A DNA stretch of 64,000 nt from CAYYIS01 sp964470965 (GCA_964470965.1 CAYYIS010000006.1:1-64000), one strand, 5' to 3'. Counted from the first letter of the stretch, positions 53,479 to 63,110 are shown. Notes: generated by a model not told the origin, from the letters alone. Numbers and translations are program-made.

Positions 53479-54221
53479 ACCGATTTACCTAAAAGGGAAA
53501 AGTTTCCCTTTAGAGAAAAAGCACACAGTTGTTACCGCCTGTATGCCTAATAAAAAACCTATTTCAAGGTATCTTTGTAAACGATATATCATCCCCACCA
53601 CTAGGGTGGCATTTTAAGTCTTACCGACATTTAAACATTACGTTATTCTGAAAAACCAATCGCAATATAGTCTACAATTCAGAACACGCAAGAACTTTCT
53701 GCGCAAGTTGTTATATTTGTTAGAGTCGGGAGGATCATTCCTGGAACCACCATCTCTAGGGGCAACATTTCAGACCCTTTACGAGTGCGTATCGCAGCAC
53801 AATACGCTCCCTCTGTCCCAACAAATTATCGAGAGTGCGCCAGAACCCCTACCGTTTTACCGTATTGGCATCAACGACCATCAGTCAACCATGTGAGCTC
53901 CGGTGCATTGTGCTGGTTGATAAGCCCATCATGCCTTGGTTCCCGTTAAATTGGAATATGCGGCCCAAAACCTCTCATTGGTCGCCCGTAGCGGTTTGAT
54001 CCCTTAAATTTTCCCACCAACGTTCCGGAGCAAAAGTTTTTTCTATCCTTTTCCTGTCAGCATGACTCCCCGCATTAATTGCCTCACTAATTTTTCGTCC
54101 AGACCCTCCGTGATCAGGTTGCGTTGTGCACCTTGTATCGTTATATTAGATAGGCTGAACGCCAACGAAAAAAAGTTGCCATCATGTAAACGAAGCCTGT
54201 CCTCTCCTCCCGGGAGAATGT
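53479..54221. other. 740-bp intergenic region
   Basis: Lies between the divergent ABC exporter (-) and CorA (+) genes. It is AT-richer than its neighbours. Several frames stay open for 60-100 codons between 53640 and 53960, but none has a good start, ribosome site or recognisable sequence. The last ~60 bp hold the CorA leader. No RNA, repeat or mobile element is recognisable. Confidence 0.45.
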
Positions 54222-55169
54222 ATGCGAGAATTGTTCCTGATCGAATCCAATACGGTGATCCGGTACACCGACATTGCAGTGTCCCAACTCCAGGAAACCC
54301 TGGAGTCTTCCGACGGTCTTTTCTGGTTCGATATCGAACAGATGACCGACGAAGATGTGGCATTCTTTGGAGACTTTAAAAAATTCCAGTTTCATCAACT
54401 GACCATCGCGGACTGCCGCAGTCCTGACGTGCGCCCCAAGATAAATGAGTATCCGGAATGTCTGTTCCTTGTGCTGTACGTACCGGAAGACAATGGAACG
54501 GATCTGATGAAACTCTGTCTCTTCCTTACCCCGGATTTTCTTATCACGGTCCACCCGACCCCTATACCTTTCCTGCAGAATGTGAAGAATCAGATCGAGC
54601 AGGACAATCTGATGATGCGGTCACCGGGATACTGCTTGGCCATGGTCCTGGAGGCCGTTACCACCGAATTCGAAGAGGGGATGATTATCATCGAATCGGA
54701 AGTCACGGATATGGAGCTGGGCGGTGCATTCGATCGGGAAACGGTGTATCACATAAATCGGAGGCGCGAAGAACTGTCGACCCTGCAGCGCACTCTTTCC
54801 ATTCAGGCGGATATGTTGCGCGAGCTCTATTCGCATCCGAACCCGCAACTACAGCCGGACACGATTATCAGGATCAGAGATTTATACCATCGAACCGCGT
54901 ACATGGTAGATTCACTGGACACTCATCGGGAACGGCTGTCAGATTTTCGCGACGGTGCGGTCGCCGGGATGACTGCCCGCATGTACGGATCGACAACCCG
55001 CGCTACGACCATCGCAACCATCTTCCTGCCCCTTATCTGTGTTGCCGCACTGCTGGGTATGAATCGGGAAATCCTGGGGTTTTCGCCGCCGGTAGGCTTC
55101 GCAGTGGCATTGACTGTGCTTGCTGTGATCGCAGGCATAATCGCGATGGCTACCGGCCGGGAGGAATAA
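54222..55169 (+). CDS. CorA-family divalent metal transporter
   Basis: A 315-residue protein with the CorA layout: a large N-terminal alpha/beta cytoplasmic domain, a long helix, then two C-terminal membrane helices (about 262-281 and 291-312). The selectivity motif GMN is intact (LLGMNREI, G279-N281). The adjacent periplasmic loop reads REILGF rather than the common MPE(L). It takes up Mg2+ or related divalent cations as a pentamer. It ends one base before the binding-protein gene of the iron-type ABC importer, so metal uptake genes appear grouped. The ion is not certain. Confidence 0.86.
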   Translation: MRELFLIESNTVIRYTDIAVSQLQETLESSDGLFWFDIEQMTDEDVAFFGDFKKFQFHQLTIADCRSPDVRPKINEYPECLFLVLYVPEDNGTDLMKLCLFLTPDFLITVHPTPIPFLQNVKNQIEQDNLMMRSPGYCLAMVLEAVTTEFEEGMIIIESEVTDMELGGAFDRETVYHINRRREELSTLQRTLSIQADMLRELYSHPNPQLQPDTIIRIRDLYHRTAYMVDSLDTHRERLSDFRDGAVAGMTARMYGSTTRATTIATIFLPLICVAALLGMNREILGFSPPVGFAVALTVLAVIAGIIAMATGREE

Positions 55170-55170
55170 T

Positions 55171-56610
55171 ATGGAGGTAAGCAAAAAAGCAAAGATTTGG
55201 AGGGAAGAATGGATCCTTATTATCTCATTTATTTGTCTTATTCCTCCTTCAATCGGAGCAGCTGCCGAGCGCCTCGTTATTATTACGCCGCATTGGGAAG
55301 GGATCCGATACGAATTCGGAAAGAAGTTCGAGTCGTTTTACAGAGCGGAAACCGGACAGGATGTGGTAATCGAATGGATGGACGTGGGCGGTAGTTCGGA
55401 AGTGCTGCGGTTTATCAAATCCGAATTTAAAAACAAACCTGAAGGTATCGATGTAGACCTGCTGTTCGGCGGCGGCAGTGATCCCTATATGGAACTGGCC
55501 CGGGTTAATCTTCTGGATTCGTATCAGCTTCCCGATTCCGTCATGTCCCGCATGCCGAAGACAGTGGGTGGATATCCACTCTACGACGAGGCGTACCGCT
55601 GGTACGGGGCCACGATTGCAGGGTTCGGTATTGTGTACAACAAACGGGTGCTTTCCATGCTAAACCTGCCGGAACCGGCCACCTGGGAGGATCTGACCCG
55701 CCCCGAGCTGTTCACATGGATCGGTTCGGCAGATCCGCGGAAGAGCGGAAGCGCGCACATGCCGTTCGAGATAATTCTCCAGGCATATGGGTGGGAACGC
55801 GGGTGGGAAGTCATCACAGCCCTGGGAGCCAACGCCCGCAACTTCGCCAACACCGGCAGCCAGGTGCCCAAGGACGTTACGACCGGCGAAGTCGCCTACG
55901 GCATGTCTATCGACTTTTACGCCTGGGCGCAGATAAACGAAGTCGGAGCTGAATACATTGGATATACGCTGCCGGATAACGTCACGATCGTCAACCCGGA
56001 CGCGATCGGGATCCTGAAAGGCGCACCGCACCGGGAGGTGGCAGGGGCGTTTTTGAGATTTGTGTTTTCTCCCGGAGGGCAGAACCTCTGGATGCTCAAC
56101 GTCGGCACCCCCGATGGTCCGGAACGATTCCAACTGAACCGCTTCAGCGTCTTGCCCGATCTCTACGAAACGGTGGATCCTGCCCACACCTCGGTGACGT
56201 TCAACCCATTCAAATGGACCTCGAACTTCATTTATGATGCAGAAAAAGGATCCGCCAGGTGGGGCATAATAAACGATCTTGTGGGTGCGTTTATTATCGA
56301 CGCGCATCATCAGCTTCGCGACGTCTGGCAGGAAGCGATCAGACAGGGCAATACCCGGGAGATTCTACCGGCCCTCGCCGCCATGCCCGTAACCGAGGAA
56401 GAAGCGGAAAAACTCGGTCGTGAAAAGTGGCGTGACCAGTCGTTCCGAAATAGTATGTTGCTGGAATGGGGACGTCTGGCGGACGAAAAATACGGATCGG
56501 ATTCCTCACGTGTTCCCATGTCGGATACGATCGTGCTCATAACCAGCCTGATCATCGGATGCGTGCTGACAGGTTACCTGTGGCGTATCAACCGAAAAGC
56601 TACCAAGTAA
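55171..56610 (+). CDS. ABC-importer substrate-binding protein, iron-type, with C-terminal anchor
   Basis: A 479-residue periplasmic binding protein with an N-terminal signal segment (WILIISFICLIPPSIGAAA). The core (ITPHWEGIRYEFGKKF, GIDVDLLFGGGSD, AGFGIVYNK, PDAIGILKGAPH) resembles class II binding proteins for Fe3+ or polyamine/2-aminoethylphosphonate. Unusually, the C-terminus has a second hydrophobic helix (TIVLITSLIIGCVLTGYLW) followed by RKATK, giving a membrane tether in place of a lipoprotein anchor. It starts one base after the CorA stop and is followed by the ATPase (95 bp) and the fused permease. The ligand is not certain. Confidence 0.84.
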   Translation: MEVSKKAKIWREEWILIISFICLIPPSIGAAAERLVIITPHWEGIRYEFGKKFESFYRAETGQDVVIEWMDVGGSSEVLRFIKSEFKNKPEGIDVDLLFGGGSDPYMELARVNLLDSYQLPDSVMSRMPKTVGGYPLYDEAYRWYGATIAGFGIVYNKRVLSMLNLPEPATWEDLTRPELFTWIGSADPRKSGSAHMPFEIILQAYGWERGWEVITALGANARNFANTGSQVPKDVTTGEVAYGMSIDFYAWAQINEVGAEYIGYTLPDNVTIVNPDAIGILKGAPHREVAGAFLRFVFSPGGQNLWMLNVGTPDGPERFQLNRFSVLPDLYETVDPAHTSVTFNPFKWTSNFIYDAEKGSARWGIINDLVGAFIIDAHHQLRDVWQEAIRQGNTREILPALAAMPVTEEEAEKLGREKWRDQSFRNSMLLEWGRLADEKYGSDSSRVPMSDTIVLITSLIIGCVLTGYLWRINRKATK

Positions 56611-56705
56611 GGCCTGGTTGGCATCCTCATCATATCTCATGTTATTTTAACACTTTGGTTTATTTTTGAAAACACCATGAACGTTTTTGATACCGGACAT
56701 TTTTT

Positions 56706-57785
56706 ATGGTCAATGTCACGTTAGAACAGGTTGCCAAGGAATTTGGCGATGTCCAGGCGGTTCGAGACGTCTCTCTGGATATCCGGAAGGGTGAATTGTT
56801 TTTCATGCTTGGCCCTTCCGGCTGTGGAAAAACGACGCTGCTTCGAATGATCGCCGGATTTTATTTGCCGACAGCCGGGCGCATTTTATTTGATGAACGG
56901 GACATCAGCCGTACACCCCCTCACAAACGTAACGCCGGCATGGTGTTTCAGAATTATGCATTATGGCCTCATATGACGGTGCGCGAAAATGTGTCTTACG
57001 GTCTTTCCCTCCGTAAAATCCCCAACGATGAACGGATGGAACGGGTGAACGAGGCGCTGGATATGGTACGCATGAAGCGATATGCCGACCGCTCCCCGAA
57101 CCAGCTTTCGGGAGGTCAGCAACAACGTGTTGCGCTGGCCCGGGCGCTTGTCATCAATCCGGATGTGGTGCTGCTCGACGAACCGCTCTCGAATCTGGAC
57201 GCAAAGCTGCGAGTGGAGATGCGTGATGAAATCCGTAGAATTCATGATGAAATTGGCGCTACCATGATTTATGTTACACACGATCAGAAGGAAGCGCTCT
57301 CTATGGCGGACCGTATCGCCATTATGGGCATGGGTGAAATTCGGCAGGTTGGGGACCCCCGAACGGTATACAATCAGCCTGCCAACCGCTTCGTAGCGCA
57401 TTTTATCGGCGAGACCAACTTCATCGAAGGAACGATTACCGGCACGGGTGAAAAGACCAGTGTCGATAGCGCTGTCGGCCGTCTCCTGTCCTCTGCCCCT
57501 TCGGGTAGGCCCCGCAACGAGGGCGATACTGTCGCCTGTTCAATCCGCCCTGAAGCCATCGGAATCGCGGACGACAATCATTTGGATGATACGTATAATT
57601 ATATAACCGCCCATGTGACCCAGATCATGTATCTGGGGGAGCATGAACAGTATACATTAGTATTGGGAGACGAGACCACGATTAAGGCCGTCGAACAGAA
57701 TCCCGACCATCGTAAAGCCCAGGTGGGCGACGAGGTCCGGCTCAGTTTCCCAACGTCCCGGGTCGTGCTCCTCGACCGAGAATGA
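56706..57785 (+). CDS. ABC importer ATPase, PotA/FbpC type
   Basis: A 359-residue ATPase. Walker A GPSGCGKTT, Q-loop VFQNYALWPHMT, signature LSGGQQQR, Walker B VVLLDEPLSNLD and switch VTHDQKEA are all present, so it should be active. A C-terminal TOBE domain (from ~260) is typical of iron, spermidine and sugar importers. It sits between the binding protein and the permease, which starts 13 bp after its stop. Confidence 0.9.
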   Translation: MVNVTLEQVAKEFGDVQAVRDVSLDIRKGELFFMLGPSGCGKTTLLRMIAGFYLPTAGRILFDERDISRTPPHKRNAGMVFQNYALWPHMTVRENVSYGLSLRKIPNDERMERVNEALDMVRMKRYADRSPNQLSGGQQQRVALARALVINPDVVLLDEPLSNLDAKLRVEMRDEIRRIHDEIGATMIYVTHDQKEALSMADRIAIMGMGEIRQVGDPRTVYNQPANRFVAHFIGETNFIEGTITGTGEKTSVDSAVGRLLSSAPSGRPRNEGDTVACSIRPEAIGIADDNHLDDTYNYITAHVTQIMYLGEHEQYTLVLGDETTIKAVEQNPDHRKAQVGDEVRLSFPTSRVVLLDRE

Positions 57786-57798
57786 AGGGATCGATTCA

Positions 57799-59499
57799 TT
57801 GTTTTCCCGCTGGTTCGACACATCGGATTTATCTCCCGGATTGATCGCCTTTCTTGTAATGTTGGCCTTGTTTTTCGGCGCATTCCTTGTCTATCCGCTC
57901 CTGTACGTTTTCATCAATGCCTTCTACCCCGACGACCAGTTTTCAATCACGTTTTTCGAGTTGATGCTCCGTAACCCGGTACAACAGCGCGCTCTGATCA
58001 ACAGCTTTGAATTGGGTATCGCGGCGACGGTGCTCACTACTATCATCAGTTTACCAATCGCGTTTGCGTTGGTTCGTTTCGATTTTCCGGGTAAGGGCCT
58101 GTTGGGCGGACTGATGCTCATTCCCATGGTCATGCCACCTTTCGTGGGCGCTATCGGGATGCGCCAGATGTTCGCCCGGTTTGGATCGGTTAACCTGCTG
58201 CTGCTGGACACCGGGATCATCGATACGCCCATCGACTGGTTCGGCGGCGGTGGATTTCTAGGCGTGGTGGTGCTCGAAGCGCTGCACCTATATCCGCTGA
58301 TGTATCTGAATATCGCCGCCGGCCTTGCCAACGTGGATCCGAGTCTGGAGGAATCCGCTCGCAACATGGGCGCCAGTGGCTTCAGGCTGTTCCGTACGGT
58401 GACGTTCCCGTTGATGTTGCCCGGCTATTTCGCGGGCGCCATCATCGTATTTATCTGGGCGTTTACCGATCTCGGTACACCGCTGATATTCGAATATCGG
58501 GAAGTGGTGGCCGTGCAGATTTTCAACATGGTCACCGACGTACATGAGAACCCGATCGGCTTTTCGCTGGTCGTGTTCGTGTTGCTTCTGACGCTGGGCC
58601 TGGTGTATCTGTCCAAGAAATTTTTCGGCAGCAGGCATTATGAGATGATCGCCCGGGGCCATGTAGTTTCGGCCGCACGCAGGGCAACGCCGGCGCAGAC
58701 GTGGTTGATCTATTTCGCGCTGCTTTCGATCACGGCCGTTGCCCTGATCCCCCATGCCAGCGTGGTGCTGACGTCCATATCGGACCGTTGGTTCATGACG
58801 GTGCTGCCCTCGGAATACACCGGTACGTATTACAGCCAGATTTTCGATCACGAACTCACGCTTCTGTCGATCAAGAACAGTCTATTCCTGAGTGTGCTGA
58901 GTACGATCCTTGACATTTTACTGGGCGTATCCATCGCCTATGTGCTTACCCGCCGTCACTTTCCGTTCAAGGATATGCTGGACGCGCTGACGATGCTGCC
59001 GCTGGCACTACCGGGCCTGGTATTGGCGTTCGGTTATGTAGCCGGCTTTTCAGGCACCTGGCTCGATGTGAGAGAATCGCCGGTGCCGTTACTCGTGATA
59101 GCATATGCTGTCCGCCGCCTGCCCTATATGGTTAGGGCGGCTTATGCCGGTTTCCAGCAGACAAGCATCGCACTCGAAGAAGCATCGATGAATCTGGGCG
59201 CCGGACCGCTGCGGACGTTGTGGAAAATAACGCTGCCCTTGATTCTGGCCAACTTAGTCGCCGGAGGCATACTCGCGTTTTCTTTTGCCATGCTGGAAGT
59301 GAGTGACAGTCTGATTCTGGCTGTCAAAGAGCAGTACTATCCGATCACAAAAGCCATCTATGCCCTGATGGGTCGCATCGCAGACGGACCGTACATGGCC
59401 AGCGCCTTGGGCATGCTCGGCATGGCGTTATTGGCATGTAGTTTGCTTTTTACGGGAAAGGTTTTAGGTAAGAAAATGGGAGAGCTGTTTAAGGTATAA
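57799..59499 (+). CDS. ABC importer permease, fused two-domain FbpB type
   Basis: A 566-residue membrane protein with about 12 helices. It contains two permease halves in tandem, each with an EAA loop that contacts the ATPase: EESARNMGASGFRLFRTVTF and EEASMNLGAGPLRTLWKITL. This fused form is typical of Fe3+ importers such as FbpB/SfuB. The start is TTG at 57799, with AAGGGA 8 bases upstream; no ATG is well placed until about residue 20. It completes the importer with the preceding two genes. Confidence 0.88.
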   Translation: MFSRWFDTSDLSPGLIAFLVMLALFFGAFLVYPLLYVFINAFYPDDQFSITFFELMLRNPVQQRALINSFELGIAATVLTTIISLPIAFALVRFDFPGKGLLGGLMLIPMVMPPFVGAIGMRQMFARFGSVNLLLLDTGIIDTPIDWFGGGGFLGVVVLEALHLYPLMYLNIAAGLANVDPSLEESARNMGASGFRLFRTVTFPLMLPGYFAGAIIVFIWAFTDLGTPLIFEYREVVAVQIFNMVTDVHENPIGFSLVVFVLLLTLGLVYLSKKFFGSRHYEMIARGHVVSAARRATPAQTWLIYFALLSITAVALIPHASVVLTSISDRWFMTVLPSEYTGTYYSQIFDHELTLLSIKNSLFLSVLSTILDILLGVSIAYVLTRRHFPFKDMLDALTMLPLALPGLVLAFGYVAGFSGTWLDVRESPVPLLVIAYAVRRLPYMVRAAYAGFQQTSIALEEASMNLGAGPLRTLWKITLPLILANLVAGGILAFSFAMLEVSDSLILAVKEQYYPITKAIYALMGRIADGPYMASALGMLGMALLACSLLFTGKVLGKKMGELFKV

Positions 59500-59588
59500 T
59501 GGCGATTCTACGACAAATAATCACAAATTGGATTGCGTCGACATGTCCGGGAAGGCCTTCGTCGACCGACTGAAGGACGGTGGGTAAC

Positions 59589-60326
59589 ATGAAGACTCCG
59601 GAAAAACACGAACAACCGGGACGGAAAGAACATGTGACCAGGCGCGTTCGCAGCAAGATGAAACGGATGATGGTCGCCGGACTGCTTACGCTCGTTCCTG
59701 TGGCGGCAACATTCATTGTTCTGCGTTGGGTTCTGGTATGGATGGATTCTATAGCTGCACCGGTTATCCGGGGGACCCTCGGCATCCATATCCCCGGCCT
59801 GGGCATCCTGCTTACTCTGACCCTGGTTTTACTGGTGGGACTACTGGCTACGAACGTCTTCAGCCGAAAAGTCATTGAGTGGGCGGAAACGACCATGATG
59901 CGGCTGCCCATCGTAAAAATAGTCTACAATCCCGTAAAAAAACTACTCGGAACCTTTGCCCAGCCTAACGAAAACCGCACCTGGAAAACGGTGCTGGTAG
60001 AATATCCCCGTAAGGGCGCCTGGATGATCGCCTTTGTAGCAGGAGAAATGCCCGGATCATCGGGGGAGGTGCTGAGCGTATTCGTGCCCAACACTCCGAA
60101 TCCTGCTGCCGGACGGGTACTTATCCTGCCGCGTAAAGAAGTACATTCCGTGAATATTCCGATCGATGACGCCATAGAATTCATCGTCTCAGGCGGTACG
60201 GCTATTGCATCGTCGTTCTTGGCTCTGCCCATGTTGCCAGTGTTGTCCAATGGCCAGAAAGGGGGCGTCCCGAAATCTATTCCCAAATCGCCGATTCTGC
60301 CCGGCATCGATGAGTCATCGGTGTAG
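59589..60326 (+). CDS. DUF502 membrane protein
   Basis: A 245-residue inner-membrane protein with a basic N-terminus, two helices (about 29-50 and 66-88) and a soluble C-terminal domain. The sequence (AGLLTLVPVAATFIVLRW, ATNVFSRKVIEWAETTMMRLP, VYNPVKKLLG, and VFVPNTPNPAAGRVLILP) matches DUF502. This family is widespread and of unknown function. ATG 59589 lies 11 bases after AAGGA; a GTG at 59580 is too close. It is separated from the cyclase gene by a 192-bp AT-rich promoter-like gap. Confidence 0.85.
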   Translation: MKTPEKHEQPGRKEHVTRRVRSKMKRMMVAGLLTLVPVAATFIVLRWVLVWMDSIAAPVIRGTLGIHIPGLGILLTLTLVLLVGLLATNVFSRKVIEWAETTMMRLPIVKIVYNPVKKLLGTFAQPNENRTWKTVLVEYPRKGAWMIAFVAGEMPGSSGEVLSVFVPNTPNPAAGRVLILPRKEVHSVNIPIDDAIEFIVSGGTAIASSFLALPMLPVLSNGQKGGVPKSIPKSPILPGIDESSV

Positions 60327-60493
60327 TCAGCAAAACTTTTTAGTAGTAAGTTAAAAACTAACGACAGATAAAAGAATTTAGACCTTTCCTTAATATATAT
60401 TAGTTAATTAGTTATCTTGTTATGAAGATTTTAATAGGGACAACTGTATTTTATACTATAGGTTCACAATCCTGTTTCTTGTAGTTCTACGCC

Positions 60494-60516
60494 TCCTTCC
60501 CCCAGGGGTTTAAGGA
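60494..60516 (+). promoter_or_regulatory. Hairpin that could hide the ribosome site of the cyclase gene
   Basis: TCCTT (60494-60498) pairs with AAGGA (60512-60516), and the inner CCC (60499-60501) with GGG (60506-60508), leaving a CCAG loop and a TTT bulge. The 3' arm is the Shine-Dalgarno site of the ATG at 60519. When folded, translation of the diadenylate cyclase would be reduced. The hairpin is seen in the sequence; the regulatory role is inference. Confidence 0.35.
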
Positions 60517-60518
60517 AG

Positions 60519-62099
60519 ATGATCAATCCGATAAATCTGCTCTTCCTGCAGTGGCAGAATTATTTTGACATCATTTTTGTGACGGTGGTGATCTACAGCG
60601 TCTACATCTGGCTGCGTGGTACAAGGGCATTCCATATCCTTATCGGCCTAGGTGGCCTGGGTATGCTTTACTTCCTGACAAGCTGGAGCGGTCTGTTTCT
60701 CACGAGCTGGCTTCTCCAGTACCTGCTCGGCGTCACACTTTTACTTATCATCGTTATCTTCCAGCCGGAGATCCGGCAGCTTCTGGAGAAAGTCAGCCCA
60801 CTTGCGATCCTCAAGCTCAAGGGCGGCACCATACCCCGCACAGTACTTTCAGAAGTTGCCGGTGCTAGCTTTAGGCTAGCCGACGAACGAATTGGCGCCC
60901 TCTTCGTTTTTCCGAGGGCCACCCTCGTTTCCGATGTGATTCAGGACGGTGTACAACTGGACAGTCTCGCCAGCCAGGAACTCCTGATCAGCATCTTCCA
61001 GAAGAATTCACCGATCCATGACGGTGCTGTTGTGATCGAGAAAGACCGTGTTGTAAAAGCGGGCTGTTACCTCCCCTTATCTACCCGCGAGGGCCTGCCG
61101 CCCAAATACGGTACCCGTCATCGTGCGGCCCTGGGCGTCGCAGAACATGGCGACACGCTCTGCGTGGTGGTATCCGAGGAACGCGGCGTGGTTTCGTTGG
61201 CGCAGAAGGGTGAAATAGAAACGATGACAGGCCAGGAGCTACTTCGGTATCGTCTTGAGCAAGCGTTGTCAACGGACCCCGTAGCCTCGGTCCGTTCTTC
61301 GGTGCTGGAGACGATACAGAGGCGTTTCAATTACCAGGAGTTCATCCGTAAAAACTTTCTGGCCAAATGCCTGTCCACCGCTCTGGCGTGTCTACTGTGG
61401 TTCCTGCTGGTAGGACAGCAATGGTCGGAGACATTTACATCCGCCATTCTGGAGTACCAGAACAAACCGGGGGGAATGGACTTTACGAGTGAGGTGGCAA
61501 GCGAAATCCAGGTACGAGTCCGTGGTCCGCACGGCAGTATATCATCGCTGGATCCGGATCAGATTCGTGTGGTGCTCGACCTGACTGATGTGCAGGTTGG
61601 AGAGAACAACTTCACCATTACAGACGAAAACTTGAGTCTGCCGTTCGGCCTGGAGGCGACCGCCATAACACCACGGACACTTACCATTCAGCTCGATCGG
61701 ATCGTTAGCCGTCAGTACACGGTGACCCCCGAATTGGTCGGCTCACTATCTCCAGAATTCAGACTGGCTTATATCGATGTTACACCGGAAAGAATCGAGC
61801 TGAGTGGCCCGGAGCAGGAGATGAATCAGATCGAACGCGTAACGACCCCGCCGATAGACCAGTCCACTCTGACCGAGAGCGCCGTAATTCCCTGTAAAGT
61901 AAAGATTTTTCCTCCGTTTCCCTATGCGTTTCGATCATCTATACCAGAGGTAATGGTCAGCCTCAGCCTGATTCAGGAGCCGGTAGAGACTGAAGAAGAA
62001 ATCCCAGTATCCAGTTCCAACTCCGAAGCACGGGTGCTGGTGCATACCGGTGCCGCTACGAACGATTCCCTTGTCTCTGTTTCACGGGAAATTCCTTGA
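60519..62099 (+). CDS. Diadenylate cyclase CdaA fused to YbbR/CdaR domains
   Basis: A protein of 526 residues. Three N-terminal helices (about 15-80) precede a DAC domain with both signature motifs, DGA (168-170, SPIHDGAVVI) and RHR (GTRHRAALG, 198-206), which make cyclic di-AMP from two ATP. After ~280, a fourth helix (LSTALACLLWFLLVG) leads into two YbbR domains (about 305-480), beta-rich and extracytoplasmic, as in CdaR. In Firmicutes, CdaA and its regulator CdaR are separate, adjacent genes; here they are one chain. The fourth helix places YbbR in the periplasm, allowing envelope state to reach the cyclase. A carboxypeptidase gene follows. Confidence 0.92.
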   Translation: MINPINLLFLQWQNYFDIIFVTVVIYSVYIWLRGTRAFHILIGLGGLGMLYFLTSWSGLFLTSWLLQYLLGVTLLLIIVIFQPEIRQLLEKVSPLAILKLKGGTIPRTVLSEVAGASFRLADERIGALFVFPRATLVSDVIQDGVQLDSLASQELLISIFQKNSPIHDGAVVIEKDRVVKAGCYLPLSTREGLPPKYGTRHRAALGVAEHGDTLCVVVSEERGVVSLAQKGEIETMTGQELLRYRLEQALSTDPVASVRSSVLETIQRRFNYQEFIRKNFLAKCLSTALACLLWFLLVGQQWSETFTSAILEYQNKPGGMDFTSEVASEIQVRVRGPHGSISSLDPDQIRVVLDLTDVQVGENNFTITDENLSLPFGLEATAITPRTLTIQLDRIVSRQYTVTPELVGSLSPEFRLAYIDVTPERIELSGPEQEMNQIERVTTPPIDQSTLTESAVIPCKVKIFPPFPYAFRSSIPEVMVSLSLIQEPVETEEEIPVSSSNSEARVLVHTGAATNDSLVSVSREIP

Positions 62100-62108
62100 C
62101 GCAACCGC

Positions 62109-62137
62109 TAAATTGTGCGTTATTTGTGGGACAATTT
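62109..62137. repeat. Inverted repeat between the cyclase and carboxypeptidase genes
   Basis: AAATTGT (62110-62116) and ACAATTT (62131-62137) form a 7-bp stem with a 14-base loop. It is followed by As, not Ts, on the plus strand, so it is not a standard terminator for the upstream gene. Significance is unclear. Confidence 0.4.
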
Positions 62138-62187
62138 TAAAAAATGACCGGGGCGTCGTATGTCTTTTTCAAATTAAGAGGTAATGC

Positions 62188-63093
62188 GTGTTGAACCAGC
62201 GCTGTACCATCAATCGGTTTATTTTACGGACCATCATACTACACCTCTGTTTGTTTCTTTTTTCGACCGAAGCAGCACATCCTCAGTCCCCCGGCGGAGA
62301 GATGACGCCCCTGGCCCGTGACGGCGTGATGCGGGTACGTGCGAGAGCCGCTCTGGTACTCAATCTCCAAAGTGGCGAAGTGATCTACCAGAAAAATCCA
62401 AAGGCGCAACTCCCGATCGCCAGCGTGACCAAACTCATGACCGTCCTGACGTTCATGGACATGAATCCCGATCCGGACAAGAGGATCACAATCAGTCGTC
62501 AGGATGTCTATCGGGCTAACTGGACCAATTTGAGATACGGTGAGAGGGTATATGTGCGGGACCTGCTTCATGCCACGCTGATCTCATCGGACAATGCAGC
62601 CGCCAGGGCGCTTGCTTCCGCAACAGGATTGCCACGGCAGGAATTCGTGGCACGCATGAACCAGACCGCGAAATCGCTGGGATTGTTGAATTCTAAGTTT
62701 GCGGATCCCACCGGCCTTCATTCCGGCAACGTATCGACTGCGGTCGAATGCGCAGTGCTGTTATGGACTGCACTTCAGAACGATGTCATATCGGAAATAC
62801 TTACCATGCCGAGCTATTCATTCAGAACCAGCCGGCGACATCACAACATAAAGACAACCAATCAACTCTTGGCGAATGGTTTTCATGACTTGTGGGAGAT
62901 TCTGGGCGGAAAGACCGGGTACATCCGAAAAGCTGGTTATTGCCTGGTTACCCGTGCTCGCGACAACGCCGGAAACGACGTGGTGGCTGTCGTGCTGGGC
63001 GGAGTATCGAGCCGGACACGCTTCGCCGATATGCGTAGACTCCTTCACTGGGGATTTCAGAATATCGAACAACGGGATCGTATCGGTGGATAA
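62188..63093 (+). CDS. D-alanyl-D-alanine carboxypeptidase (peptidase S11, PBP5 type)
   Basis: A 301-residue penicillin-binding protein with an N-terminal signal segment. All three active-site motifs are present: SxxK (S79-K82, IASVTK), SxN (S134-N136, SSDNAA) and KTG (K241, GGKTGY). It trims the terminal D-Ala of peptidoglycan stem peptides in the periplasm. It lacks the C-terminal beta-domain and amphipathic anchor of DacA, so it is closer to the PBP7/PbpG size class. GTG 62188 follows AGAGGT 5 bases away. It shares direction with the cyclase and is likely regulated with it. Confidence 0.88.
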   Translation: MLNQRCTINRFILRTIILHLCLFLFSTEAAHPQSPGGEMTPLARDGVMRVRARAALVLNLQSGEVIYQKNPKAQLPIASVTKLMTVLTFMDMNPDPDKRITISRQDVYRANWTNLRYGERVYVRDLLHATLISSDNAAARALASATGLPRQEFVARMNQTAKSLGLLNSKFADPTGLHSGNVSTAVECAVLLWTALQNDVISEILTMPSYSFRTSRRHHNIKTTNQLLANGFHDLWEILGGKTGYIRKAGYCLVTRARDNAGNDVVAVVLGGVSSRTRFADMRRLLHWGFQNIEQRDRIGG

Positions 63094-63110
63094 TTTAAGG
63101 AGAACATTAC

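Noticed and set aside
53640..53960. Two overlapping open frames of 60-100 codons upstream of CorA
   Set aside because: No start, ribosome site or recognisable motif; translations look random in all frames.
59543..59587. 15-codon ORF (MSGKAFVDRLKDGG) just before DUF502, a possible leader peptide
   Set aside because: There is no ribosome site before it and no attenuator-like hairpin; chance is likely.
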